Shown: piece after piece, positions 15,835 to 23,594 of the stretch | Layout: each line of letters opens with the position of its first letter | Position numbering within the stretch: position 1 is the first letter of the stretch | Assembly (NCBI GenBank): GCA_041395325.1 | Contig: JAWLAT010000034.1 | Span: 1-48,755 of the forward strand | Direction: 5' to 3' | DNA length: 48,755 nt | Origin: JAWLAT01 sp041395325 | GTDB taxonomy: Bacteria; Pseudomonadota; Gammaproteobacteria; Xanthomonadales; SZUA-5 | Program-made: the position numbers and the translations under genes | The notes under the pieces: generated by a model | Database searches by the model: none | Told to the model about the DNA's origin: nothing | Seen by the model: only the letters and a program-made list of their open reading frames with translations

Positions 15835-17151
15835 ATGGCCATGAGTCGCCTCGTACTGGGGTTGGTAGCATTTGTGGGTTGGGGGCTGGGCCATGCACAG
15901 AGCGTGGTGGACCAGGTCAATGCACATCAGCATCTGGGGGTAGCCAGTTGCGCCAGCAGCGTTTGCCATGGCGCCACGCAGCCCTTCAAGGATTCGCCGG
16001 TCTGGCAAAACGAGTACAGCGTATGGTCCGACAGTGACCCGCACGCCAAGTCGTACCAGACCTTGCTCAATGCCGAATCGCGAGCCATTGCCCGCAATCT
16101 GGGTCTGGCCAACGCGGCAACGGCGAAGATCTGCCTGGACTGCCACGCGGACAATCCACCGGAGAGCGCCCGCGGCGACAAGTATCTGGTGACCGACGGT
16201 GTCGGTTGCGAGGCCTGCCATGGCGGCTCCGAGCAATGGATCTCGTCACACACCAGTCGTGACAGCAGCCACGCGGACAATCTCGGCAAGGGTCTGTATC
16301 CCACCGAGGAGCCTGTTGCCCGGGCCAAGCTCTGCCTGACCTGTCACATGGGTACGCGTGACCGCATGATCACGCACCGCATCATGGGTGCCGGCCACCC
16401 GCGACTGTCGTTCGAGTTGGACACCTTCACCTGGCTCAATCCGCACTACGAAATCGATGAGGATTACGTCGAGCGCAAGGGCCAGTTCAACGGTGCCCGC
16501 GACTGGGCCATCGGTCAGGGCGTGGCTGCCTACAACCTCCTCGACCAACTCACCGACGAGAAGGCTGGCTGGCATGGCATCTTCCCGGAGTTGGTGCTGT
16601 TCGATTGTCATGCTTGCCATCGCGTGATGTCGGGCAAGCAATGGGGGCCGCGGCCTGGTACTGGCCTGGGGCCCGGTGTGGTCCGTTTGAACGACGCCAA
16701 TCTGGTCATGTACCGGCATGTGCTGTCGCTGGTCGACGGGGCTGCTGCGGGTCGCCTGCGCGATCAGACCCGAGCGTTGCACCAGGCCACCACGCAGAGC
16801 CGCTCGGCGACCATGCAGGCGGCCGAAGCACTCAAGCGCACGCTGGATGGGTCGCTGGCCACGGTGGCCAGCTACGACTTCGCCGAAGGCAGCCTGGAAC
16901 GGATCCTGGCGAGCATCCAGCGTGATGCCGAGGGCGGCGAGTTCCGCGATTTTGCGGCGGCCGAACAGGCAGCCATGGCCGCGCAGTCGGTCATTGTGGC
17001 TTTCGACACGGCCGGCAAGCTGGACGAGGCAAAGGCCGAACGGTTGCGCGTGCTGGTCGATCGCCTTTACGCCACTGTCGAGCACGAAGACGCCTACCGG
17101 ATGAACGACTTCATCGGCGCTTTCCGTCAGGTCGTCGCCTCCGCGCGCTGA
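15835..17151 (+). CDS. exported multiheme cytochrome c (cytochrome c554-like)
   Basis: A 438-residue protein with a signal peptide (about residues 1-22, cleaved near GHAQS) and several c-type heme motifs: an unusual C-x4-C-H at 39-45 (CASSVCH) and four canonical CxxCH at 100-104, 125-129, 167-171 and 258-262. Additional conserved histidines (HRIMGAGHPR) could be distal ligands. The C-terminal 150 residues lack Cys and look helical. The pattern resembles the cytochrome c554 family of multiheme proteins that move electrons in the periplasm. No partner reductase or quinol dehydrogenase is adjacent. ATG at 15841 is an alternative start. The hairpin at 17166 may end the transcript. Confidence 0.85.
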   Translation: MAMSRLVLGLVAFVGWGLGHAQSVVDQVNAHQHLGVASCASSVCHGATQPFKDSPVWQNEYSVWSDSDPHAKSYQTLLNAESRAIARNLGLANAATAKICLDCHADNPPESARGDKYLVTDGVGCEACHGGSEQWISSHTSRDSSHADNLGKGLYPTEEPVARAKLCLTCHMGTRDRMITHRIMGAGHPRLSFELDTFTWLNPHYEIDEDYVERKGQFNGARDWAIGQGVAAYNLLDQLTDEKAGWHGIFPELVLFDCHACHRVMSGKQWGPRPGTGLGPGVVRLNDANLVMYRHVLSLVDGAAAGRLRDQTRALHQATTQSRSATMQAAEALKRTLDGSLATVASYDFAEGSLERILASIQRDAEGGEFRDFAAAEQAAMAAQSVIVAFDTAGKLDEAKAERLRVLVDRLYATVEHEDAYRMNDFIGAFRQVVASAR

Positions 17152-17165
17152 CACTGACGACCCTC

Positions 17166-17192
17166 GCCGGTTGCGACAGCTTCGCAACCGGC
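17166..17192 (+). terminator. hairpin after the multiheme cytochrome gene
   Basis: GCCGGTTGCGA (17166-17176), loop CAGCT and TCGCAACCGGC (17182-17192) form a perfect 11-bp stem 14 bases after the stop. There is no T-run, so termination may be partial or the hairpin may protect the mRNA end. Confidence 0.6.
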
Positions 17193-17199
17193 CATTGGC

Positions 17200-17215
17200 G
17201 CTACCTGCAGGTAGC
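17200..17215 (+). promoter_or_regulatory. perfect 16-base palindrome upstream of the kinase gene
   Basis: GCTACCTGCAGGTAGC is a perfect 16-base palindrome ten bases upstream of a promoter-like pair and 70 bases before the kinase start. Flanking CATT and AATG extend the symmetry with a small offset. It looks like an operator for a dimeric regulator; a cruciform or RNA hairpin is the alternative. Confidence 0.45.
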
Positions 17216-17224
17216 AATGCGGAC

Positions 17225-17254
17225 TTGCGCGATTTGACGGGGCGCCGGTCTAAT
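17225..17254 (+). promoter_or_regulatory. putative promoter of the Ser/Thr kinase gene
   Basis: TTGCGC at 17225-17230, an 18-base spacer and TCTAAT at 17249-17254 lie just before the kinase start at 17286. Both boxes match four or five of six consensus positions. Confidence 0.4.
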
Positions 17255-17285
17255 GGATTCCTGACCCCGAGCAAGAGTGCGCGCG

Positions 17286-18794
17286 ATGTCCCTGCCCGAA
17301 ATTCCTGGTTACCGCATTCTGCGTCAGATCAGCGAGGGCAAGCGCTCGAAACTCTATCTGGCCGAGCAGGAGTCATTGTCCAGACAGGTCGCGCTGAAGG
17401 TCCTCAGCGACGAGTTCTATCGTGATCCGGCCTTCAAGAAGCGCTTCATTGACGAGGGCAAGAGTGCGGCCCAGCTCAATCACCCCAACATCCTGGCGGT
17501 TTTCGATATCGGTTCGGTCGCCGGCTTTCCCTACATCGCCACCGAGTATCTCCCCGGCGGCACGCTGCGGGACCGCTTGAAGTCGCCGCTGGAGCCGTCG
17601 GCGGCGCTGCGGGTGGCGCGCGAGATAGCCGCCGCACTGGAGTTCAGCCACCGCCACGGCATTGCTCATCGCGATATCAAGCCAGTCAACATCATGTTCC
17701 GGGTCGACGGCAGTGCGGTGTTGGCGGATCCCGGCGTGGTATCCGCGGCCGAGCAGAACCAGAAGCTCTCGATCGGCAGCCCGCACTACATGAGCCCGGA
17801 GCAGGTTCAGGCAATGCCTGTCGACCTGCGCTCGGACTTCTACACGCTGGGTGTGGTCCTGTTCGAGATGTTGACGGGCAAGCTGCCTTTCGATCATGAC
17901 GATCCCTTTCAGGTCGCGGCCAAGCACCTCAGTGATCCGTTGCCGAAACTGCCGCAGTCATTGGCCCGCTTTCAGCCACTGCTCGATCGCTTGCTGGCCA
18001 AGGATGTGGCCGATCGCCCGGTCGATGCACTGGCTCTGATCGCCGCGCTGGACGCGCTGGCGGACAACGCCGCGACCGGTGCGGTCAGTGTGGCAGCGAC
18101 ACCCAAGAAGGCGTCTTCCAGTGCTGCCCGGCCGGTCCAGAAGCCGCCACCACCCAGCCCTTCATTGTCCGAGACCGCTGTGGTGCAACGGATGCCGGCT
18201 GCGTCCGAATTGGCGGCGACGACCACCATGCCCAACCCGACCCTGGTGGTCGAGCGCGAGGACGTTGCGCGCAGTGCCGGCCCGGCCCCAACAGATCCCG
18301 CACGACCCACGGCGCGCAAGCCCAAGCCGCGCTGGCCGGCGTTGCTCGCAGCGCTGCTGTTGCTCGCGGCGATCGTGGTTGGGGCGGTCTGGTTGCTGGG
18401 CGGAAAAGCGGACGTGCCGGTCGTCGATCGGCCCGGAGAGGCCCGGCCGCAGGCGGCGCAGTTGTCCGGCAGCCAGGCAGCGGATCCGACCAGACCAGAA
18501 GTCGAGCGCTGGCTGGCCGAGGCGCGTGAGCAGTTCAACCGCAATCAGATCCTGACGCCAGAGGACGACAACGCGGTGCTCAGCTACAAGCGGGCGCTGA
18601 AACTCGATCCGAGCAATGCCCAGGCCTTGCAGGGACTGGAGGAGGTGGTCGCCCGGATCGACACGACGGTGACGGAGCTGATCAGCCGAGGCGACATGGC
18701 AAACGCACGCCTGGCCTTGACCCGCGCACTGGAGTACTTTCCTGAGCGCGAGCGATTCAAGCTGTTGGAACGTCGTTTGTCACCGGAATCCTGA
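17286..18794 (+). CDS. membrane-anchored Ser/Thr protein kinase with atypical motifs
   Basis: A 502-residue Hanks-type kinase. The kinase domain (about 8-265) shows Lys38 (VALKV), Glu57, HRDIKPVN with HRD at 128-130, the activation-segment sequence GSPHYMSPEQ and DLRSDFYTLGVVLFEMLTG. Two motifs are abnormal: the glycine loop reads SEGKRSK with almost no glycines, and the metal motif reads Asp148-Pro-Gly in place of DFG. A Ala/Pro-rich linker leads to one transmembrane helix (LLAALLLLAAIVVGAVWLL) and a C-terminal part that should be periplasmic and resembles a TPR-like helical repeat (ALKLDPSNAQALQGLEE). I chose the ATG at 17286 over a GTG three codons earlier. A PP2C gene faces it tail to tail 28 bases away, so reversible phosphorylation is likely if the kinase is active. 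Confidence 0.9.
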   Translation: MSLPEIPGYRILRQISEGKRSKLYLAEQESLSRQVALKVLSDEFYRDPAFKKRFIDEGKSAAQLNHPNILAVFDIGSVAGFPYIATEYLPGGTLRDRLKSPLEPSAALRVAREIAAALEFSHRHGIAHRDIKPVNIMFRVDGSAVLADPGVVSAAEQNQKLSIGSPHYMSPEQVQAMPVDLRSDFYTLGVVLFEMLTGKLPFDHDDPFQVAAKHLSDPLPKLPQSLARFQPLLDRLLAKDVADRPVDALALIAALDALADNAATGAVSVAATPKKASSSAARPVQKPPPPSPSLSETAVVQRMPAASELAATTTMPNPTLVVEREDVARSAGPAPTDPARPTARKPKPRWPALLAALLLLAAIVVGAVWLLGGKADVPVVDRPGEARPQAAQLSGSQAADPTRPEVERWLAEAREQFNRNQILTPEDDNAVLSYKRALKLDPSNAQALQGLEEVVARIDTTVTELISRGDMANARLALTRALEYFPERERFKLLERRLSPES

Positions 18795-18822
18795 GCGGAT
18801 TGCGGTACCGAATTCGAAGGTG

Positions 18823-19524
18823 CTAGCTGCAGCGGACCAGCAGCACCGTGATGTTGTCCGAGCCGCCGTTGTCGAGCGCGGCCAGGATCAGGTGATCCAC
18901 CGCTTCCTGGGTGCTCAGACCGCGCGACAGGATGTTGGAGATCGTCTCGTCATCGACCTCTTCGGTCAGTCCATCGCTGCATAGCAGCAGCTGTGCGCCC
19001 GGCTCCAGGTGTCCGCGCAGGGTTTCCACCTTCAATTGCTCGGGCTGCGTGACGCCCAATGCCTGAGTCACCACATTGCGGTTGGGGTGCGTGCGCGCCT
19101 GGGCTGCACTGATGGCGCCCTGATCGATCAGCTCCTGCACGTAGGAGTGATCCTGTGACATCTGCTTGAGGCCGGAGCCATTCCACAGGTAAATACGGCT
19201 GTCGCCGACCCAGGCAATCTCGAAATCATTGTCGCGAACCAGCAGCGCCACGACCGTGGTGCCCATCGGGCGCTCGGAACGCTTTTCGCGCGAGTGCTGA
19301 ATGATCTCGGCGTCGGCATTCTGAATGGCCTGGGCCAGCGAACGACCCTGATTCACTTCACGGATGACCACATCACGCGCGAGTGCGCTGGCCACTTCAC
19401 CGTGGTCGTGGCCACCCATGCCATCGGCTACCAGCCACAGACCGATTTCCGGGTCCGCACAGTAGGTGTCCTCGTTGTGCTCCCGCCGCAGTCCGGTGTG
19501 CGTGCCGTGGCCGAATTCGATCAT
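18823..19524 (-). CDS. PP2C-family Ser/Thr protein phosphatase
   Basis: A 233-residue PPM/PP2C phosphatase that should remove phosphate from Ser/Thr residues using two metal ions. Key motifs are RREHNEDTY, LVADGMGGHDHGE, the RPMGTTVVALL strand, AWVGDSRIYLW, LLLCSDGLTEEV and GGSDNITVLLV at the C-terminus; all metal-binding aspartates are present. The start at 19524 (MIEFGHGTHTG) has AGGGG six bases upstream; an ATG 22 codons earlier is rejected because the extension is not conserved-looking. It is soluble and cytoplasmic, as expected for the partner of the membrane kinase at 17286-18794. Confidence 0.92.
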   Translation of the reverse strand: MIEFGHGTHTGLRREHNEDTYCADPEIGLWLVADGMGGHDHGEVASALARDVVIREVNQGRSLAQAIQNADAEIIQHSREKRSERPMGTTVVALLVRDNDFEIAWVGDSRIYLWNGSGLKQMSQDHSYVQELIDQGAISAAQARTHPNRNVVTQALGVTQPEQLKVETLRGHLEPGAQLLLCSDGLTEEVDDETISNILSRGLSTQEAVDHLILAALDNGGSDNITVLLVRCS

Positions 19525-19944
19525 GCCAACCCCTGTGGCTTGATGGTGCGGGTTCGCATGCCATGCTGAACGGTCACAGGACCGCAGCACGATGTCCTTC
19601 CTTGGCCTGGACGCATGTTCCCCTCCCTACTGGTTCGATAGCATGCCGCGCACTATCGGGCCTTGCAACAATTTCGCCCGGAGGAAAGCGCCGGGTCGGA
19701 GCGCGCGCTGAACTCTGCGCGGGTCCCCGGCTGACATCCGCGGGGGGTCGGCTATCCATCACCAGGATGGATTGTCGTTGACATTGCGTGACACGCAAGC
19801 CCCCGCGCAGACGCTTGCAGAAGGTTGTGGACGAGTCGCCGTGCTCCCGCTACCCTTAGCGGCCTTTTTTCCGGCGGCCGGCCTGTCCGGTCCGGAATCA
19901 GGGCGGTCTGGCTGCCCCAAGCGCGGCAGTCCGACAGGCTTTGC
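19525..19944. other. 420-base intergenic region with dyads and an orphan terminator
   Basis: No convincing protein is encoded here. It holds an inverted repeat CGATAG (19636-19641) / CTATCG (19653-19658), a TTGACA (19778-19783) directly followed by the perfect dyad TTGCGTG-A-CACGCAA (19784-19798), and a hairpin with a T-run at 19847-19870 pointing to the plus strand. A small RNA or the control region of tRNA-Ser and the PP2C gene are the reasonable interpretations. Confidence 0.5.
19847..19870 (+). terminator. plus-strand intrinsic terminator with no known upstream gene
   Basis: CCGCTA (19847-19852), loop CCCT and TAGCGG (19857-19862), then CC and six T residues (19865-19870). The neighbouring protein gene upstream is on the other strand, so an unrecognised plus-strand transcript probably ends here. 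Confidence 0.6.
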
Positions 19945-20037
19945 GGAGAGGTGTCCGAGTGGTTGAAGGAGCACGCCTGGAAAGTGTGTATACGGCTTAT
20001 ACCCGTATCGAGGGTTCGAATCCCTCCCTCTCCGCCA
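19945..20037 (+). tRNA. tRNA-Ser (anticodon GGA)
   Basis: 93-base class II tRNA with acceptor GGAGAGG/CCTCTCC, anticodon loop CTGGAAA (GGA), a long variable arm (TATACGGCTTATACCCGTAT) and encoded CCA at 20035-20037. It reads UCC and UCU codons. Confidence 0.97.
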
Positions 20038-20084
20038 ATTCATCGCGGCCGGTGTGTACCCGGCCGTTGATCGAACGCTTTCAT

Positions 20085-20200
<116 letters not shown>

Positions 20201-20284
20201 CATGTCCATGGATTGCCTCTCCGCGGTGCGGCGAGACAGCCATGCCTGCGTGCCCGCACGCAGTTCGATTTGTCGAGGCCAGGC

Positions 20285-21886
20285 ATGAGCTATCAGGTTC
20301 TGGCGCGCAAATGGCGGCCGCAGCGCTTTGCCGAACTGGTGGGCCAGGAGCACGTGGTCCAGGCACTGGTCAATGGCCTGACCACGGGTCGATTGCATCA
20401 CGCCTTCCTGTTCACCGGCACGCGCGGGGTGGGCAAGACGACGATCGCCCGCATCCTCGCCAAGTCACTCAACTGCGAGCGTGGCATCAGTGCCGATCCC
20501 TGTGGCGAATGCAGCGCCTGTGTCGATATCGCGGCCGGGCGATTCGTGGATCTGCTGGAGATCGATGCCGCCTCGCGGACGGGTGTGGATGACACTCGGG
20601 AACTGCTCGACAACGTGCCCTATGCACCGGCACGCGGCCGCTGCAAGGTCTACCTGATCGACGAAGTGCACATGTTGTCGACGGCCAGCTTCAATGCCCT
20701 GCTGAAGACGCTGGAAGAGCCGCCGGAGCACGTTCGCTTTCTGTTGGCGACCACCGATCCGCAGAAGCTGCCGGTGACGGTGCTTTCGCGCTGCCTGCAA
20801 TTCAGTCTGCGCCGCCTCACGCGAGCGGAGATCAGCGCTCAGCTGACTCGAATCCTGCAGGCCGAGGGCGTGGAATTCGATGTTGATGCGGTGGACGAAA
20901 CGGCCCGACATGCCGATGGCAGCATGCGCGATGCCCTGAGCCTGCTGGATCAAGCCCTGGCTTATGGCGCGGGTGCGCTGCGCGGCGCGGAAGTGCGTCA
21001 GATGCTGGGGACCGTCGGGCGCGGTCTGGTGGCCGAACTCTACGACGCCATCCTGGCCGCCGACGACAGCGTCTTGCGTGAGCGATTGGCGGCCCTGCAG
21101 GCGCAGGCGCCGAACTACAAGCGGGTGCTGCAGGATCTGCTCGAACTCAGTCACGACGTTGCCGCTCGACAGGTGCTCGGCGACGAAGTGGAGTCATCGC
21201 TGGTCGACGCCCAGCAACTGTCGCGCTGGGCCGCTCAGGTCGCCCCGGAACAGTTGCAGCTGCACTACCAGTTCCTGCTGCAGGGTCTGCGCGATCTGCA
21301 CCTGGCGCCGGAAGGGCGAATCGCCTTCTCGATGGCCATCCTGCGCCTGCTGGCTTTTCAGCCGCCTTCGGCAGGGAGCAGTTCCTCGGGATCGGGCGTC
21401 TCTGGTGGCGTCCAGGCGCCTTCGTTGTCGGCGGCACGAGCGACGTCGGTGCCCTCCAGTGCAGCATCGGTTTCAGCGCCAGTTTCGAGCGGCAATGGCA
21501 GCAGCTCGCCCGGTGATGGGGGCAGCGTCTGGCAGCAGTTGCTGCAGTCCGAGAGCTTGCGTGGTCCGCCGAGATCGCTGGCTCAGCATCTGGAGCCGCG
21601 GCAACTGAGTGGGACGCGCTGGCAGTTCGCCCTGGCCGAGGGCTACGATTATTTGTTGACCGATTTCGCACGGGCCGAGCTGGGCCGCCTGCTGGGCGAA
21701 CTGGCCGGTCACGAGGTGCGGATCGAGATCGGTGCTGGTGGCAGCGCGCAGGCCACGCATGCGGCGGTGGTCGCCGAGCAACGCGAGCGGGAGCGGGGCC
21801 AGCGCGAACAGGACCTGACCCGAGATGCCACCGTGCAGGCCTTGCAGGACACCTTCGGTGCGCGTCGCGTCGAAGACGAGCTTTGA
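20285..21886 (+). CDS. dnaX: DNA polymerase III subunit gamma/tau
   Basis: DnaX (533 residues) is the AAA+ clamp-loader subunit that also tethers the polymerase. Walker A GTRGVGKT is at residues 45-52, the zinc module has Cys64, Cys73, Cys76 and Cys79, and VYLIDEVHMLS and LLATTDPQKLPVTVLSRC are typical. A Ser/Ala-rich linker (about 360-415) leads to a tau-like C-terminal domain. It is shorter than E. coli tau (643), mostly in the linker. I did not notice an A-AAA-AAG slippery heptamer in the gene, so only one form may be made. Start chosen at MSYQVLARKWRP; in-frame sequence upstream overlaps the SRP RNA. Confidence 0.97.
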   Translation: MSYQVLARKWRPQRFAELVGQEHVVQALVNGLTTGRLHHAFLFTGTRGVGKTTIARILAKSLNCERGISADPCGECSACVDIAAGRFVDLLEIDAASRTGVDDTRELLDNVPYAPARGRCKVYLIDEVHMLSTASFNALLKTLEEPPEHVRFLLATTDPQKLPVTVLSRCLQFSLRRLTRAEISAQLTRILQAEGVEFDVDAVDETARHADGSMRDALSLLDQALAYGAGALRGAEVRQMLGTVGRGLVAELYDAILAADDSVLRERLAALQAQAPNYKRVLQDLLELSHDVAARQVLGDEVESSLVDAQQLSRWAAQVAPEQLQLHYQFLLQGLRDLHLAPEGRIAFSMAILRLLAFQPPSAGSSSSGSGVSGGVQAPSLSAARATSVPSSAASVSAPVSSGNGSSSPGDGGSVWQQLLQSESLRGPPRSLAQHLEPRQLSGTRWQFALAEGYDYLLTDFARAELGRLLGELAGHEVRIEIGAGGSAQATHAAVVAEQRERERGQREQDLTRDATVQALQDTFGARRVEDEL

Positions 21887-21906
21887 CAGACACGAGAGGA
21901 ACGAAG

Positions 21907-22242
21907 ATGCGCGGACAGATGGGGCAATTGCTGCAGCAGGCGCAGAAGATGCAGGAGCAGCTGCAGCGCAACATGAAGCAGGCACAGGAAGCGCTGGCGC
22001 AGATGGAGATCGAGGGTCAGGCTGGCGGTGGGCTGGTCAGCGTGACCCTGAGTGGCCGGCATGAGGCCCGGCGGGTTCGGATCGATCGGCAGTTGCTGCA
22101 GGATGATCCGGAAATGGTCGAGGATCTGCTGGCGGCGGCAATCAATGACGCGGTCAACAAGGTGGCGGCGGCTTCCGAATCCACGATGAAGCAGGCGACC
22201 GGTGGCATGAACCTGCCACCAGGCTTCAACCTGCCGTTCTGA
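21907..22242 (+). CDS. ybaB: YbaB/EbfC family nucleoid-associated protein
   Basis: A 111-residue DNA-binding protein of the YbaB/EbfC family, encoded as usual between dnaX and recR. It begins with a helical Gln/Met-rich segment (MGQLLQQAQKMQEQLQ), followed by GLVSVTLSGRHEARRVRID and ends PPGFNLPF, the family signature. GAGAGGAA precedes the ATG at 21907; a TTG start eight codons earlier overlaps the dnaX stop and is less likely. The three genes probably form one operon. Confidence 0.95.
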   Translation: MRGQMGQLLQQAQKMQEQLQRNMKQAQEALAQMEIEGQAGGGLVSVTLSGRHEARRVRIDRQLLQDDPEMVEDLLAAAINDAVNKVAAASESTMKQATGGMNLPPGFNLPF

Positions 22243-22270
22243 GTCGACTGAACGACACGCGTCCGGCGCC

Positions 22271-22867
22271 ATGTCCGCTTCGCTTGAGCAGCTGATCGAG
22301 GCGCTGCGTGCGCTGCCCGGCGTTGGGCGCAAGACGGCGCAACGCATGGCCTTCCAGCTGCTCGCGGGCCAGCGTCGCGAGGCCCGTACGCTGGCACAGG
22401 CACTGACTCGGGCCGTCGAACAGGTGCGGCGCTGCCGCGAGTGCCGCAACTACGCCGACAGTGATCTGTGCGCTATCTGCGCCAATGAGCGTCGCCAGCA
22501 GCAAACCCTGTGCGTGGTGGAAACGCCGGCCGATCTGCTGGCACTCGAGCAGGCCACCGGTTATTCCGGTCGCTATTTTGTCCTGCATGGCCGCCTGTCA
22601 CCCCTCGATGGCATCGGGCCGGAGGAACTGGGCTTGGCGCAGTTGGCCGATCGTTTGGCGGAGCAGCCGGTGCAGGAGCTGATCCTGGCGATCAACCCGT
22701 CGGTCGAAGGTGAGGCCACGGCTCATCTGCTGGCCGGCATGGCCCAGTCGGCCGGCATTCGGGTCAGTCGCCTGGCCCACGGGATACCCGTTGGCGGCGA
22801 ATTGGAGTACACCGACCGGCACACCTTGGCGCACGCATTCGGAGGTCGCCAGACGGTGGCACCCTGA
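22271..22867 (+). CDS. recR: recombination protein RecR
   Basis: RecR acts with RecF/RecO in loading RecA at gaps. The 198-residue protein has the N-terminal helix-hairpin-helix (LPGVGRKTAQRMAF), a zinc finger with Cys55, Cys58, Cys67 and Cys70, and a Toprim domain (VVETPADLLALE) with the C-terminal GIPVGGELEYTDRHTL. The start is the ATG at 22271, 28 bases after ybaB. Confidence 0.98.
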   Translation: MSASLEQLIEALRALPGVGRKTAQRMAFQLLAGQRREARTLAQALTRAVEQVRRCRECRNYADSDLCAICANERRQQQTLCVVETPADLLALEQATGYSGRYFVLHGRLSPLDGIGPEELGLAQLADRLAEQPVQELILAINPSVEGEATAHLLAGMAQSAGIRVSRLAHGIPVGGELEYTDRHTLAHAFGGRQTVAP

Positions 22868-22958
22868 GTTCGTCGGGGTGGCCGCGACGCCGAAGTGCGA
22901 CCTGGCCTCGGCTGCGCCATCGTGTCCTGCGCTAACATCGCGGCTGAATCGGCAGCAA

Positions 22959-23402
22959 ATGATCCCGACCGTGGCAACGACCGTCGTCCATCTGGCCATC
23001 GGTGATTGCAGTGATATGCCCGCGGTGAAACTGCCGCCGGAATCTGCCGAACAGGCCGAGATTGTCGCCGAGTTGCACTGCGATGAACCTGGGCTCTTCG
23101 ATCTGGCTGCGATCGAGCCGGATGTCGTACTGGTCGATTTGCGCGGCAGCGACCCGGATTCGGTGGGCACCCGTCTGCGCCTGCTGCGCGAGCGCTTCCC
23201 GACGCTCAAGCTGCTGACCATTGGTCAGCCCGGTGACGAGGCCGCCGCTCGTGCGTCCGTGCTGCAGAATGTTGCCGCCCATCTCTCACGCGACATCTCG
23301 CCCGTCACCTTGCTGCGTGCCATCGTTGCGGTGCAGCGGGGGCAGCTCAATCTGGGCGCCACCGCCCAGCGCGCGATCCAGAAGCTCGCCCGCGGCGAAT
23401 GA
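22959..23402 (+). CDS. stand-alone receiver-like protein (pseudo-receiver)
   Basis: A 147-residue protein whose fold pattern resembles the receiver domain of NarL-type response regulators. Asp60 in PDVVLVDLRG sits at the phosphoacceptor strand, and HLSRDISPVTLLRAIVAVQRG resembles the last strand and helix of that family. The usual pair of N-terminal acidic residues is reduced (AIGDCSD) and the conserved Lys near the end is replaced by Arg111. No DNA-binding domain follows; the protein ends after NLGATAQRAIQKLARGE, where an HTH would begin. It lies between recR and the sigma-54 operon and may modulate that system, but this is inference. Start at 22959 is chosen because sequence before it does not fit the fold. 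Confidence 0.65.
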   Translation: MIPTVATTVVHLAIGDCSDMPAVKLPPESAEQAEIVAELHCDEPGLFDLAAIEPDVVLVDLRGSDPDSVGTRLRLLRERFPTLKLLTIGQPGDEAAARASVLQNVAAHLSRDISPVTLLRAIVAVQRGQLNLGATAQRAIQKLARGE

Positions 23403-23416
23403 TTCCTGCCAGTACG

Positions 23417-23436
23417 ACTGTTCGTTTTCGGACAGT
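23417..23436 (+). promoter_or_regulatory. candidate upstream activator site (dyad)
   Basis: ACTGTTCG (23417-23424), TTTT and CGGACAGT (23429-23436) form an 8-bp dyad with one mismatch. It lies about 105 bases upstream of the -24 element, a usual distance for binding by an NtrC-family activator. It could also be a weak hairpin at the end of the preceding gene, but no T-run follows. Confidence 0.45.
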
Positions 23437-23540
23437 TGGTCGAGAATCGGGCGCGCCGAGCTTGCAGTGCCGGCATCGTTGGAAGCCCTGATCGGCCGTC
23501 AGTCCGGGTTCGTGGCATCCGGTCACTGGTGGGGAGTCGG

Positions 23541-23557
23541 CTGGCATGAGGCTTGCT
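23541..23557 (+). promoter_or_regulatory. sigma-54 (RpoN) promoter of the ABC-ATPase/two-component operon
   Basis: CTGGCATGAGGCTTGCT matches the sigma-54 consensus (YTGGCACGRNNNTTGCW) at every defined position except one (T for C after TGGCA). The GG of the -24 and GC of the -12 elements have the required spacing. Transcription would start near 23567, about 28 bases before the ATG at 23595, and the operon encodes its own NtrC-family activator. Confidence 0.75.
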
Positions 23558-23594
23558 GGGACAGGTTCATTCCCGTCCGGATTGGAGCGTTGGC

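Noticed and set aside
19772..19966. Short plus-strand frame in the region before tRNA-Ser
   Set aside because: It crosses the terminator-like hairpin and runs into tRNA-Ser; no ribosome binding site or coding character.
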